From IMG/VR virus record IMGVR_UViG_3300044998_000075, positions 1-32,145 of that record: a DNA stretch of 32,145 nt. One strand, given 5' to 3'. The stretch's first letter is position 1. Every line of letters begins with the position of its first letter. Positions 7,309 to 15,139 of the stretch are shown here, in pieces. Position numbers and translations under genes: made by a program. The notes under the pieces are model-generated. The model was not told the DNA's origin and searched no databases. It was given only the letters and a program-made list of their open reading frames with translations. Source of the stretch: a virus.

Positions 7309-7740
7309 ATGAGTGACATCGAGGTACTGTACCCGAACGTCGGCCGCGGGCCGGGGCCAGACGAGCTGCCCACCCGCCAGACGGAGGTGCCTGGCCGCAA
7401 GGACGACAATGGCAAGCTGGACATCACCCTGCTGTTCGACGACCTGCCACACGCCCTGGAGGCGGTGACCGAGGTCCTGCAGTGGGCCATCACGAAGAAG
7501 CAGCCCGTGCCCTACGAGCGCGGGTCCTGGCAGGGCGTCGAGCCGTTCCAGCTGAGGTACCGGGCGGCCCAGCTTCGGCACATGCTGGACGCGGCCAAGG
7601 AAGCGAAGATGACAGGGGTGCCCGCGCACCTGACCCGGGACAAGGAGACCGGCCTGCTTCAACTGGCGCACGTCGCAACTGACGCCATGTTCCAGCTGGA
7701 GATGGCGATCAGGGAGCTGCAGTCATGCAAGACCACCTGA
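7309..7740 (+). CDS. dATP/dGTP diphosphohydrolase N-terminal domain protein
   Basis: This 143-aa protein contains the pattern RKDDNGKLDITLL, then LPHALEAVTEVLQWAITKK, then YERGSWQGV, then a helical stretch. This is the typical start of the small phage and prophage family annotated as dATP/dGTP diphosphohydrolase N-terminal domain (all-alpha NTP-pyrophosphatase type). It would cleave pyrophosphate from certain dNTPs and so tune the nucleotide pool. The ATG at 7309 has AGGAGA a few bases upstream. It lies in the same transcript as the deoxyribosyltransferase-like gene, so the two may work on the same pool. The catalytic acidic residues cannot be assigned with certainty by eye. Confidence 0.65.
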   Translation: MSDIEVLYPNVGRGPGPDELPTRQTEVPGRKDDNGKLDITLLFDDLPHALEAVTEVLQWAITKKQPVPYERGSWQGVEPFQLRYRAAQLRHMLDAAKEAKMTGVPAHLTRDKETGLLQLAHVATDAMFQLEMAIRELQSCKTT

Positions 7741-7991
7741 CCGATCATCCGCTGGCGCTGACCCTGGCCGTGGTCATCGACGCCTACACGTTTGACGTTC
7801 CGGAGGAAGCCCTGGAGCGGCACATCTACCTGGCCTTGGACGATTTCTTGCCCAACTGGCCGGACGAGCGGCTGGCCGACCTGTACTCCAGACTGGTCGA
7901 GTCCGTGGAGTTCCGAGACACCTTCTCGGAACTCCACCGAAAGGTCAACGACGCCCTGAACCGTAGCGACGAGGAGTACTTCCGTGAGTGA
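7725..7991 (+). CDS. Small acidic hypothetical protein
   Basis: This 88-aa acidic, mostly helical protein has no signal peptide, membrane segment or motif I recognise. The ATG overlaps the previous gene by 16 bases and its stop overlaps the ligase GTG by eight bases, so it is translated within the operon. Its codon use matches its neighbours. No function can be assigned; the context suggests an accessory role in replication or a small host-takeover factor. Confidence 0.65.
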   Translation: MQDHLTDHPLALTLAVVIDAYTFDVPEEALERHIYLALDDFLPNWPDERLADLYSRLVESVEFRDTFSELHRKVNDALNRSDEEYFRE

Positions 7992-8868
7992 ATACCGCAT
8001 CCTGAAGGCTGTGGAGTACGACAAGCTGTCCGCCAGCACCCGCAAGGAGTACCCGTCCCTGAAGTCCATGGTGGCGGCCGGCTGGGCCTACCAGCCGAAG
8101 TACGACGGCGTGTTCGGCATGGTCCGAGTCCCGGAGGACGGGGAGGAGTGGCGCATCGAGACCCGGACGGGGCAACCGATCCTGTCTTGCGAGCACATCC
8201 TGGAGGGGATCAAGGGCCTGTGCCTGTCGCCAGGCACCCTGCTGCTTGGTGAGCTGTGGGTGCCCAACACGCCGCAGGCAAAGATCAGCGGGATGGTCCG
8301 CAGCTACGATCTGCAGACGGACCTGGACTTCGTGCTGTTCGACATGGTTCTGGACCCGACCGACCCGTACTGGTTCCGCTACTCCCAGCTCCAGTCCCTG
8401 TGCCCGCAGCTGGGCCTCGGTGGGCCCGGCGACTCCCTGTTTCACACGATCAGCTTTCGGTCGGAGCATGTGGACCCGGAGGAGGAATCGAGGTACTGGG
8501 CCGAGGAAATTGGGTATGACGGGATCATTCTCCGAGACCCCGAGGCCCCGTACACCACCGGCCTTGCCAAGGCGGGGCAGATCGTAAAGGTCAAGCCCAC
8601 CCTCACAATCGACCTCGCCGTTGTCGGGGTGGAGGAGGGCAAAGGGAAGCACGCCGGCAAGATGGGCGCCCTGCTGCTGAAGCTCGGGGACAAGGTGCAG
8701 CGCGTGGGCACCGGCTTCTCCGACGCCGAGCGTGACTACTGGTTCAACGCCCCGCTGGACCCGTCACCTATCGTCGAGATCGAGTACATGGGGATGACCG
8801 AGGCCGGCCTGCTCCGGGAGCCCAGGTTCAAGGGGCAGCGGTTCGACAAGGAGCGGCCCGACGCATGA
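7984..8868 (+). CDS. ATP-dependent DNA ligase
   Basis: This 294-aa compact ligase starts at GTG. The nucleotidyltransferase motifs are present in order: motif I PKYDGVFG with adenylated Lys39, motif Ia-like ETRTG, motif III-like ELW and FVLFDMV, motif IV YDGIILRDP, and motif V VKVKP (Lys202, Lys204). An OB-fold-like domain covers the last 85 or so residues. At 294 aa it is somewhat smaller than T7 ligase (359 aa) and resembles minimal phage and bacterial LigE-like enzymes. It seals nicks on the lagging strand and during recombination. It sits between the nucleotide-metabolism genes and RNA polymerase, and its stop overlaps the polymerase ATG (ATGA). Confidence 0.92.
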   Translation: MSEYRILKAVEYDKLSASTRKEYPSLKSMVAAGWAYQPKYDGVFGMVRVPEDGEEWRIETRTGQPILSCEHILEGIKGLCLSPGTLLLGELWVPNTPQAKISGMVRSYDLQTDLDFVLFDMVLDPTDPYWFRYSQLQSLCPQLGLGGPGDSLFHTISFRSEHVDPEEESRYWAEEIGYDGIILRDPEAPYTTGLAKAGQIVKVKPTLTIDLAVVGVEEGKGKHAGKMGALLLKLGDKVQRVGTGFSDAERDYWFNAPLDPSPIVEIEYMGMTEAGLLREPRFKGQRFDKERPDA

Positions 8869-11300
8869 TGACCCAGGTCGAAGTCGAGGAGAAGATGTAC
8901 CTTGACGGCCGGTCCCGGATGCTCGCCAAGCTGGACGAAACCGAGGTCAAGGGGCGGGCGGGGGACGCCCCCTACGCCGGCCACGTGTATCGGGCCTTCG
9001 TCCAGCCGCTGGCGGAGATCATCCGGAAGGCGGTCGTCAGCCCGGAGCCTGGGCAGGGCATGGCGCACGTCGCCCTTATGAAGCCGCTCGACCCGGACGC
9101 CGTGGCCTACCTGGCCGTGCGGCACGCCCTGGCGGCGCTACTGACCGGCGAGGAGCAGCACCACCGCGGCCTGGGGTACGCTCTCGGCCGCACCGTGCAC
9201 CGGGAGCTGGTCCTGGAGCGCTTCGAGGACCTGGCGCCGGACCTGTACCACACGCTCGCCAAGGACTTCGCCAGGCGCATGAGCAAGAGCGAGCGGCACC
9301 GCATGGCCGTGTACGCCATGCAAGCGAAGAAGGCCGGCCTGGACCTGAACGCCTGGGGCATCGGCGCCCGGGACCAGGTGGGCCTGTGGCTGCTCGGGCG
9401 GCTGGAGGGCCTGGGCATGGTCATCATCGGCCCGAGCCTGCAGCGCGTGAACTACAAGCGAGAGTACCGTGTCGTGACCCTGGCGCCGGAAGTCCGGCAG
9501 ACCCTGGTCAAGATCAAGGACTACCTGGCCGAGACCAGCCCGACGCTGGGCCCGTGCGTCGAGCGCCCGCTGCCGTGGAACGGCAACACCGGAGGCGGCT
9601 GGCACACCCCGCGGATGCGGAAGGCGCACCGCTACCTGGTCAAGGCGCACGCCAGCGCCCGCCCGGCCGTGGCCGCCGCTGACCTGAGCATCCCGTGCGC
9701 CGCCGTCAACGCGCTCCAGAACACCGCCTGGCGGGTCAACAAGCGGGTCCTGGAGGTCGTCCTGGCGGTCGCCAAGACCCGACACAGCCTCGGCGAGATC
9801 GAGACCCAGGTGGAGCCTCCGAAGCCCGAACGGATGCCCTGGATGGACGCCGAGCTGCCGAACGGCATGACGCCGGAGCAGGAGGCCCAGCTGCGGGCCT
9901 GGAAGAGGGCGATGGTCAGCTGGTACGAGGAGGTCAAGCTGCGCGGGACCAAGTTCGGCCGGTTCTACACGGCCACCCGGCAGGCCCTGATGTTCAAGGA
10001 CTACCCGGAGCTGTTCTTCGTGTACTTCCTGGACAGCCGCGGCCGGGCGTACCCGCAGACCTACGGCCTCAACCCGCAGGGCAGCGACCTGCAGAAGGCG
10101 CTGCTGGAGTTCGCGGAGGGGAAGCCGCTGCGTACGGACTCCGCGGTGCGCTGGTTCCTCGTGCACGGCGCGAACAGCTGGGGCTTCGACTCCGCCCCGC
10201 TGCCGGAGCGTGAGCAGTGGGTACGGTCGAACCGGGACCTGATCCTCCGGATCGCCGCTGACCCGGAGAACAACCTGGAGTGGGCCGACGCCGACAACCC
10301 ACTGCAGTTCCTGGCCTGGTGCCTGGAGTTCGAGCAGTGGATGCGCGACCCCCACGGGTTCGAGTCCCGCATCCCGGTGGCCCTGGACGGGTCCTGCAAC
10401 GGGCTGCAGCACTTCTCCGCCATGCTGCGCGACGAGATCGGCGGGGAGGCCACGAACCTTACGCCGTCCGACACCAAGAGCGACGTGTACGCCAGGGTCG
10501 CCGAGGCCGCACAGGCGGACCTGGAGGCCGACCCCGAGCGCTCTGAGCTGGGGGACCGCTGGCTGGCCCACAAGATCAACCGGAGCGTGACGAAGCGCCC
10601 GGTCATGACCACACCCTACGGGATCAAACCCAGGAGCGCCCGCGAGTACGTAGTCGAGGACTACCTCAAGCCCGGCAAGGCGCCCGAGTTCGAGCCGCAT
10701 GAGTACTGGGCCGCTGCTGGCGAGGCCATGAAGTACATTCACCCCGCCATCGGCAAGGTCGTCGTGAAGTCCAGGGAAGCCATGAACTGGCTGTCCGCTG
10801 CCGGCAAGCTGGTCTCCGACCGGCTAGCCCAGGTCGCCGACGATCCGGTCCTGACGTGGGTCACGCCTAGCGGCTTCGTCGCGTCCCAGGCGTACTTCGA
10901 CGTGCAGGTGCACCGCATCCGCACGCACCTGAACGGCACCGTCCGCATCCGTGTGCTGAGTGAGAACGACAGCCCGGACTGCAGGCAGCACGCCCAGGGC
11001 ATGGCGCCGAACTTCGTGCACAGCATGGACGCCGCGCACATGCACCTGACGACAGCCAGGCTGGCTGCCGAAGGTGTGCGAAGCCTGGCGATGGTGCACG
11101 ACTCGTTCGCCACGCACGCCGCCGACACCGACCGCATGGCGCGCGTCCTGCGCGAGGAGTTCGTTGCCATGTACCGGAACCACAACCCACTGGAGGACTT
11201 CCGAGCCAGGTTCCTGGAACTCGGTGATCTTCCTCCGGTTCCCGCTATGGGTTCACTGAACCTGGAGGGAGTACTCGACAGTGAGTTCTTCTTCAGCTGA
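8865..11300 (+). CDS. T7-type single-subunit DNA-directed RNA polymerase
   Basis: This 811-aa enzyme (T7: 883) has all catalytic landmarks: motif A DGSCNGLQHFSAMLRDE with Asp508 (T7 Asp537); motif B TKRPVMTTPYG with Lys577 and Tyr585 (T7 Lys631 and Tyr639, identical spacing of eight); NFVHSMDAAH; and motif C MVHDSF with Asp746 (T7 Asp812). AAGGAG lies about 12 bases before the start; a second ATG follows at once. It should transcribe the middle and late genes, most likely from the repeated 16-base element found at 11308, 15092 and 28781. Its position directly ahead of the structural genes is the phiKMV-like arrangement, unlike T7 where it is early. The C-terminus ends in EFFFS, matching the aromatic foot of T7 polymerase. 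Confidence 0.96.
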   Translation: MMTQVEVEEKMYLDGRSRMLAKLDETEVKGRAGDAPYAGHVYRAFVQPLAEIIRKAVVSPEPGQGMAHVALMKPLDPDAVAYLAVRHALAALLTGEEQHHRGLGYALGRTVHRELVLERFEDLAPDLYHTLAKDFARRMSKSERHRMAVYAMQAKKAGLDLNAWGIGARDQVGLWLLGRLEGLGMVIIGPSLQRVNYKREYRVVTLAPEVRQTLVKIKDYLAETSPTLGPCVERPLPWNGNTGGGWHTPRMRKAHRYLVKAHASARPAVAAADLSIPCAAVNALQNTAWRVNKRVLEVVLAVAKTRHSLGEIETQVEPPKPERMPWMDAELPNGMTPEQEAQLRAWKRAMVSWYEEVKLRGTKFGRFYTATRQALMFKDYPELFFVYFLDSRGRAYPQTYGLNPQGSDLQKALLEFAEGKPLRTDSAVRWFLVHGANSWGFDSAPLPEREQWVRSNRDLILRIAADPENNLEWADADNPLQFLAWCLEFEQWMRDPHGFESRIPVALDGSCNGLQHFSAMLRDEIGGEATNLTPSDTKSDVYARVAEAAQADLEADPERSELGDRWLAHKINRSVTKRPVMTTPYGIKPRSAREYVVEDYLKPGKAPEFEPHEYWAAAGEAMKYIHPAIGKVVVKSREAMNWLSAAGKLVSDRLAQVADDPVLTWVTPSGFVASQAYFDVQVHRIRTHLNGTVRIRVLSENDSPDCRQHAQGMAPNFVHSMDAAHMHLTTARLAAEGVRSLAMVHDSFATHAADTDRMARVLREEFVAMYRNHNPLEDFRARFLELGDLPPVPAMGSLNLEGVLDSEFFFS

Positions 11301-11307
11301 ACAGGAA

Positions 11308-11323
11308 CGGTACCTATACTGGC
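11308..11323 (+). promoter_or_regulatory. Putative phage RNA polymerase promoter 1
   Basis: The element CGGTACCTATACTGGC lies in the gap right after the RNA polymerase gene, 17 bases before the next ATG. Its core CCTATACTGGC is repeated exactly at 15097 and 28786, with a G and a T also shared just upstream (consensus YGRTMCCTATACTGGC). It recalls the TATA-G layout of T7-type promoters, and no proper -35 box is present. It would start the morphogenesis transcript. Confidence 0.75.
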
Positions 11324-11339
11324 CTACTAGGAGATCGCT

Positions 11340-11528
11340 ATGGAAGATTCCAAGAACCCTACTAAGGTACGGGAAGTAGTACGTCTCACCAAGGAGATGT
11401 ACGAACACCTGGAGAAGACACTCCCTCCCCCGATTCTGACTGACAAGACTACCGACCTGTCAGCCGGCTACATCTTGGGGGTTCAAGCAACCCTCAAGAG
11501 ACTTCGGGAAGGATTCGTAGTAGGATGA
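11340..11528 (+). CDS. Small hypothetical protein at the start of the late operon
   Basis: This 62-aa soluble protein has charged helical segments (VREVVRLTKEMYEHLEKTL) and a hydrophobic YILGVQATLKRL helix. AGGAG (11329-11333) precedes the ATG. Being the first gene behind a phage promoter suggests high expression. Codon use is less GC-biased than its neighbours. No family is recognised. Its stop overlaps the next ATG. Confidence 0.7.
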   Translation: MEDSKNPTKVREVVRLTKEMYEHLEKTLPPPILTDKTTDLSAGYILGVQATLKRLREGFVVG

Positions 11529-12445
11529 CTACTCTCACTCTGAACGGTGTGGCGTTCGCCCGCCCAAGCGCCCCAGGGTACAAGCCTGGGCAGCGCATCA
11601 TCGTGGACGCTACCCTCACCCTTAGCCAGGCGTTCAAGGACGCCGTTGACGCCCAGGGCGGCGGGTCCTACAGCGCCAGCGTCGCGCTAACCTCCGTAAC
11701 CTACAAGCGAGACACCGGCCAGGTCCTGCAGACCATCAACACCGGCCTGGGGTCGGTGACCGTGACCGCCGGGCAGCTGCAGCGCGGAGCCTCAAGCGGC
11801 GAGCGCCTGGTGTCAGCCCTGATCGAGGACTTCAGCGTCGGGGACACCTGGTACACCGGCACGTCGTACTGCACGGCGTGGGCCCAGGTCGGGACGCTGA
11901 TCCTGGCGGAGGACGTGGAAGCGGACCCGCCCACGTTCACGCCCGGTGGCCTGCTCGTCCGGTACTACAACAACCTGGACCGTGTCGGGCAGCCTGTGTA
12001 CGAGGGCATCGAAGTACCGAACATCTATTGGGACAGGTTCACTTCGCCCCAGCCTGGTGTCGCGCTCAACTTCTCGTCCAGGTGGACTGGGAGCATCAAG
12101 ATTCCGGAGACCGGGCAGTACCAGTTCAGACTCGGGCACGACGACGGCGCCCAGCTCTACATCAACGGCAGGATCGCCATCGACAACATGAACAACGCCG
12201 CCGCCTGGGACTACACCGGGGTGTTCAACTTCGTGGAAGACCAGTTCGTCCCGGTGTGGATCGAGCACTTCGACGGGCAAGCTGACGCCGGCGTGTTCTT
12301 TCATTGGCGCACGCCCAGCAACCCCAACTTCGTCGCGGTGCCAGGAAGCGTCCTCTACCCGACCAACGGGGCGGAATATCAACCCACCGAGATTCGCCCT
12401 GGCATCCAGGGCCGCTTCTCGGCGGCACCCGTCAACCGTTACTGA
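11525..12445 (+). CDS. PA14-domain protein, possible virion carbohydrate-binding protein
   Basis: In this 306-aa protein, residues 1-138 are Gly/Ser/Thr-rich and beta-like, without a known motif. Residues 140-280 form a PA14 domain: GLLVRYYNN opening, SSRWTGSIKIPETGQYQF, then GHDDGAQLYINGRIAIDN, then an aromatic WIEHFDG strand and VFFHWRTP. Asp206-Asp207 match the paired Asp that binds calcium and sugar in yeast flocculin PA14 domains. There is no signal peptide. Placed between the late promoter and the portal genes, it could be a minor capsid or tail decoration that binds host surface glycans. That role is inferred; only the fold is well supported. Confidence 0.78.
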   Translation: MTTLTLNGVAFARPSAPGYKPGQRIIVDATLTLSQAFKDAVDAQGGGSYSASVALTSVTYKRDTGQVLQTINTGLGSVTVTAGQLQRGASSGERLVSALIEDFSVGDTWYTGTSYCTAWAQVGTLILAEDVEADPPTFTPGGLLVRYYNNLDRVGQPVYEGIEVPNIYWDRFTSPQPGVALNFSSRWTGSIKIPETGQYQFRLGHDDGAQLYINGRIAIDNMNNAAAWDYTGVFNFVEDQFVPVWIEHFDGQADAGVFFHWRTPSNPNFVAVPGSVLYPTNGAEYQPTEIRPGIQGRFSAAPVNRY

Positions 12446-12456
12446 AGGAGGACACT

Positions 12457-12798
12457 ATGCCTGTGATTCTCGGAGGACTGGCTGTCGCTAGTCTCGCGGC
12501 CGGCGCCGCATCCAACCGCAGCGCGAAGAAGCGCGCCGCCAAGCAGGCGTTCCTCGCGGAGCGCCAGCTGGCGCAAGAGGCCGCCTCGGCGGAGCGCGAG
12601 CTGTTCGTCCAGGCCGAGGCCGCGAACACGCAGCGGAAGTTCATCCAGGACAACCTGCTGCTGGAGGCTAAGGCCAAGGAAGAAGCCGAGCGCCAAGCTC
12701 GGGCCGGTACGGCCGAGATCACCCTCGGCGACACGGCCGAGGAGCGTGAGGCCGCCCGTCGTCGGCGGAGGGAATCGTTCGCGGAGGTCTCGCGATGA
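12457..12798 (+). CDS. Small virion morphogenesis protein upstream of portal
   Basis: This 113-aa protein has a hydrophobic small-residue N-terminus (GGLAVASLAAGAAS), then a long charged coiled-coil-like helix rich in Ala, Glu and Arg, then a conserved-looking ITLGDTAEE and RRRRRESF tail. Position and build match the small tail-assembly or head proteins found just before the portal in T7-like phages (T7 gp6.7/gp7.3 region). AAGGAGG (12445-12451) strongly supports the ATG at 12457. A role in head or tail assembly is inferred from context. Confidence 0.65.
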   Translation: MPVILGGLAVASLAAGAASNRSAKKRAAKQAFLAERQLAQEAASAERELFVQAEAANTQRKFIQDNLLLEAKAKEEAERQARAGTAEITLGDTAEEREAARRRRRESFAEVSR

Positions 12799-14345
12799 GC
12801 CAAGAGAACGCCCTCCAGCTGTGGACTCGGCTGGACGCGGAACGCGCGACGCTGATGCATCGCATCGAGCGCTTCGCGTCCCTGACCGACCAGACCCTGC
12901 TCACCCCGGAAGGTGGAGACCCTGACCGCGACGGTACTGCCAACGACTGGCAGAGCCTCGGCGCGATGGTCCTCAACCACCTGACCACGAAGATGATCCT
13001 GGCGCTGTTCGCGCCGAGCCGGCCGTTCCTGCGGCTGGACCCCGGGCCGGCGCTGCTGGCCGCCGCGGAGGCGGAGGGGATGTCCATCACCGACCTGGAG
13101 GCTTCCCTGGCGGCGGCCGAGCGCCGGGCCGTGAAGCGAATGGACCAGCTCAGCATCCGCCCCAAGCTGTTCGAGGCCATGAGCCACATCCTGGCCCTCG
13201 GCAACGTCCTGGTCATTCTCGGCCAGGATGACAAGGACCCGCCCATCCGGGTCCTGAACCTGAAGCGCTACGTCGTGAAGCGCGACATCGCCGGGCGCCT
13301 GCACACCCTGGTCATCCGGGAGCGAGTGCAGTTCGACGAGCTGTCGATGGAAGCCCAGGAGGCGTGCCCTCCGCACATCCAGGCCCGCTACCGCAACCAC
13401 GTCGGCCCCGCCGGCATGGTGGACTTCCTGATCCTCGTGCGCCGCGGCCCGGACGGCAAGATGGTCGAGACCCAGTGGGTCGATGACTTCGAGCTTCCCG
13501 GCTTCGGGGCCACGTACTCGAAGGACCAGGATATGCCGTACCTGGTCCTGACCTGGCGCCTGGCCGACGAGGCGAACTACGGCAGCGGCCTGGTACAGAC
13601 CTGCGAAGGCGACCTGGAGGCGCTGAGCACCCTCAGCCGCGCTGTCATCGAGGGCGCTATCCTGGCCTCCGAGTACAGGTGGCTGCTGTCGCCGGCCGCC
13701 GCGTACACCCCGGAGGACTTCAAGGAGTCGCAGAACGGCGAGGTCCTGCGTGGGCAAGAGGGCGACCTGTCGCTGGTGAACAGTGCCGGCCAGGTCGGCG
13801 CTGCCATGCAGGTGCAGATGGCCGCAGCGAAGGAGTACATCCAGCGCATCGGCCGCGTGTTCCTGCTGTCGTCCGCGATGACCCGGGACGCTGAGCGCGT
13901 CACCGCCGAGGAAATCCGGATGATCGCCACGGAGCTGGAGACCGGCCTCGGCGGCGGCTACAGCCGGCTAGCGGTGGACATGCAGCTGCCGCTGGGCCTG
14001 TGGCTGCTGCGCAAGGAGAAGATCACCTTCACCAAGGACGAGATCGAACCTACTGTGGTGACGGGGCTGGACGCCCTCTCCCGCAACGGGGACTTCGAGA
14101 ACTTGGCAAGGTTTCTTGACAAGGCCGTGAACGTGGGCAACCTCCCACCCCACGTCTCGAAGTGGCTGAAGCTGGACAACCTGTTCACGGACTTCGCCAC
14201 CATGTGCGGAGTGGACGCGAAGCGCTACGTGTACTCCGCCCAGGAAGTTGAACAAGCCGACGCCGCGCAGCGCGAAGCTGAAGTGCAGGCGGAAACCGCC
14301 AAGGCCGCGGGGCAAGCCGCGGCGCAAGGAGCAGTGCAAGAATGA
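12795..14345 (+). CDS. Portal (head-tail connector) protein, T7 gp8-like
   Basis: This 516-aa protein (T7 gp8: 536) matches podoviral portals in length and pattern. It has an early helical region with DWQSLGAMVLNHLTTKM, a stem, and the diagnostic RDAERVTAEEIRMIATELE...GLGGGYSRL segment near residues 360-395. The C-terminus is Ala/Gln-rich and helical, as in the portal barrel. It forms the twelve-subunit ring through which DNA enters and leaves, and docks terminase and the tail tube. It overlaps the genes on both sides by four bases. Confidence 0.95.
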   Translation: MSQENALQLWTRLDAERATLMHRIERFASLTDQTLLTPEGGDPDRDGTANDWQSLGAMVLNHLTTKMILALFAPSRPFLRLDPGPALLAAAEAEGMSITDLEASLAAAERRAVKRMDQLSIRPKLFEAMSHILALGNVLVILGQDDKDPPIRVLNLKRYVVKRDIAGRLHTLVIRERVQFDELSMEAQEACPPHIQARYRNHVGPAGMVDFLILVRRGPDGKMVETQWVDDFELPGFGATYSKDQDMPYLVLTWRLADEANYGSGLVQTCEGDLEALSTLSRAVIEGAILASEYRWLLSPAAAYTPEDFKESQNGEVLRGQEGDLSLVNSAGQVGAAMQVQMAAAKEYIQRIGRVFLLSSAMTRDAERVTAEEIRMIATELETGLGGGYSRLAVDMQLPLGLWLLRKEKITFTKDEIEPTVVTGLDALSRNGDFENLARFLDKAVNVGNLPPHVSKWLKLDNLFTDFATMCGVDAKRYVYSAQEVEQADAAQREAEVQAETAKAAGQAAAQGAVQE

Positions 14346-15094
14346 GTGACCAGAACGATCTGAACAAGACCGAAGGCACCAACGAGACCGTCCCCGGGGC
14401 GCCCGGAGAAGCTGGCACCCAGGGCCAGCCCGAGGGGAAGCCAGCGGGCAACCCTCCCATCGACCTGAACAAGCAAGAGCCGGTCGAGGAGATCAAGACC
14501 GGCGCCGCCGCGCTGGACGTGAGCCTGCAGTTCCTGGCCCAGGCAGGCCTGAAGCCTTCGGACCCGCTGGTCAAGGGCGCCCTGGAGTCCGGTGACTTTG
14601 GCCCCGTCAAGGCGTGGCTGACCGCGAAGGACGTGAAGGGGTTCGAGCCGTTCCTGGCCTTGGCCGAGGAGCACGTCGAGGCCAAGGCTGCCGCGGAGAA
14701 GGCGGCCCGTGAGGCTACCGCCAAGATGGTGTACGAGGTCGCCGGCGGCGAAGAGCAGTGGGGCAAGGTGCGCGCCTGGGCGGCCGACAAGGCCGACGAG
14801 TCCGAGCGCGACGCCATCAACGCCATGATGAAGGCCGGCGGCCTGCAGGCGAAGATCGCGGCGAAGTACCTGGTGTCCGCCTACGAGGCGGCGCACGGCA
14901 AGGCGCCCGAAGCCAAGCCCGCTGCCCTGCCGGCCACCGCTGCCCGCGGACAGGCGGCTCCGACTGCCGCCCTCGACCCGGCCAGCTTCCGCACCGAGCT
15001 GGCCTCGCTGACCGCCCGCATCGGTACCAACGCCCTGGCCCGAAGCCCGGAGTACAAGGCGCTTTTGCAACGCCGTGCCGCGTATCGCGGTTGA
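14342..15094 (+). CDS. Capsid assembly scaffolding protein, T7 gp9-like
   Basis: This 250-aa protein has a disordered, acidic, Pro/Gly/Glu-rich N-terminus (residues 1-55), a helical Ala/Glu/Lys-rich centre and a basic C-terminal helix (SPEYKALLQRRAAYRG) of the kind that binds the capsid floor. Composition and location between portal and major capsid identify it as the scaffold that templates the procapsid and is then released. The stop lies just before the second phage promoter, whose first bases start within the gene's last codons. Confidence 0.88.
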   Translation: MSDQNDLNKTEGTNETVPGAPGEAGTQGQPEGKPAGNPPIDLNKQEPVEEIKTGAAALDVSLQFLAQAGLKPSDPLVKGALESGDFGPVKAWLTAKDVKGFEPFLALAEEHVEAKAAAEKAAREATAKMVYEVAGGEEQWGKVRAWAADKADESERDAINAMMKAGGLQAKIAAKYLVSAYEAAHGKAPEAKPAALPATAARGQAAPTAALDPASFRTELASLTARIGTNALARSPEYKALLQRRAAYRG

Positions 15095-15107
15095 TCCCTA
15101 TACTGGC
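15092..15107 (+). promoter_or_regulatory. Putative phage RNA polymerase promoter 2 (capsid promoter)
   Basis: TGATCCCTATACTGGC overlaps the scaffold stop codon and lies 32 bases before the capsid ATG. Its 11-base core is identical to those of the other two copies. Its place equals that of the strong T7 phi10 promoter, which boosts capsid mRNA. Confidence 0.75.
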
Positions 15108-15139
15108 ACAGTCACTGACTTCCTGAAAGGACCTTTCAA

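Noticed and set aside
12457-12798. The hydrophobic N-terminus as a signal peptide or holin
   Set aside because: It lies in the head/tail assembly block and is followed by a long charged coiled-coil-like region, as in known small morphogenesis proteins.
15099-15104. TATACT as a host sigma70 -10 box
   Set aside because: None of the three copies has a recognisable -35 hexamer at 16-18 bases, while conservation extends on both sides of TATACT. A phage polymerase promoter explains it better, though host use cannot be excluded.
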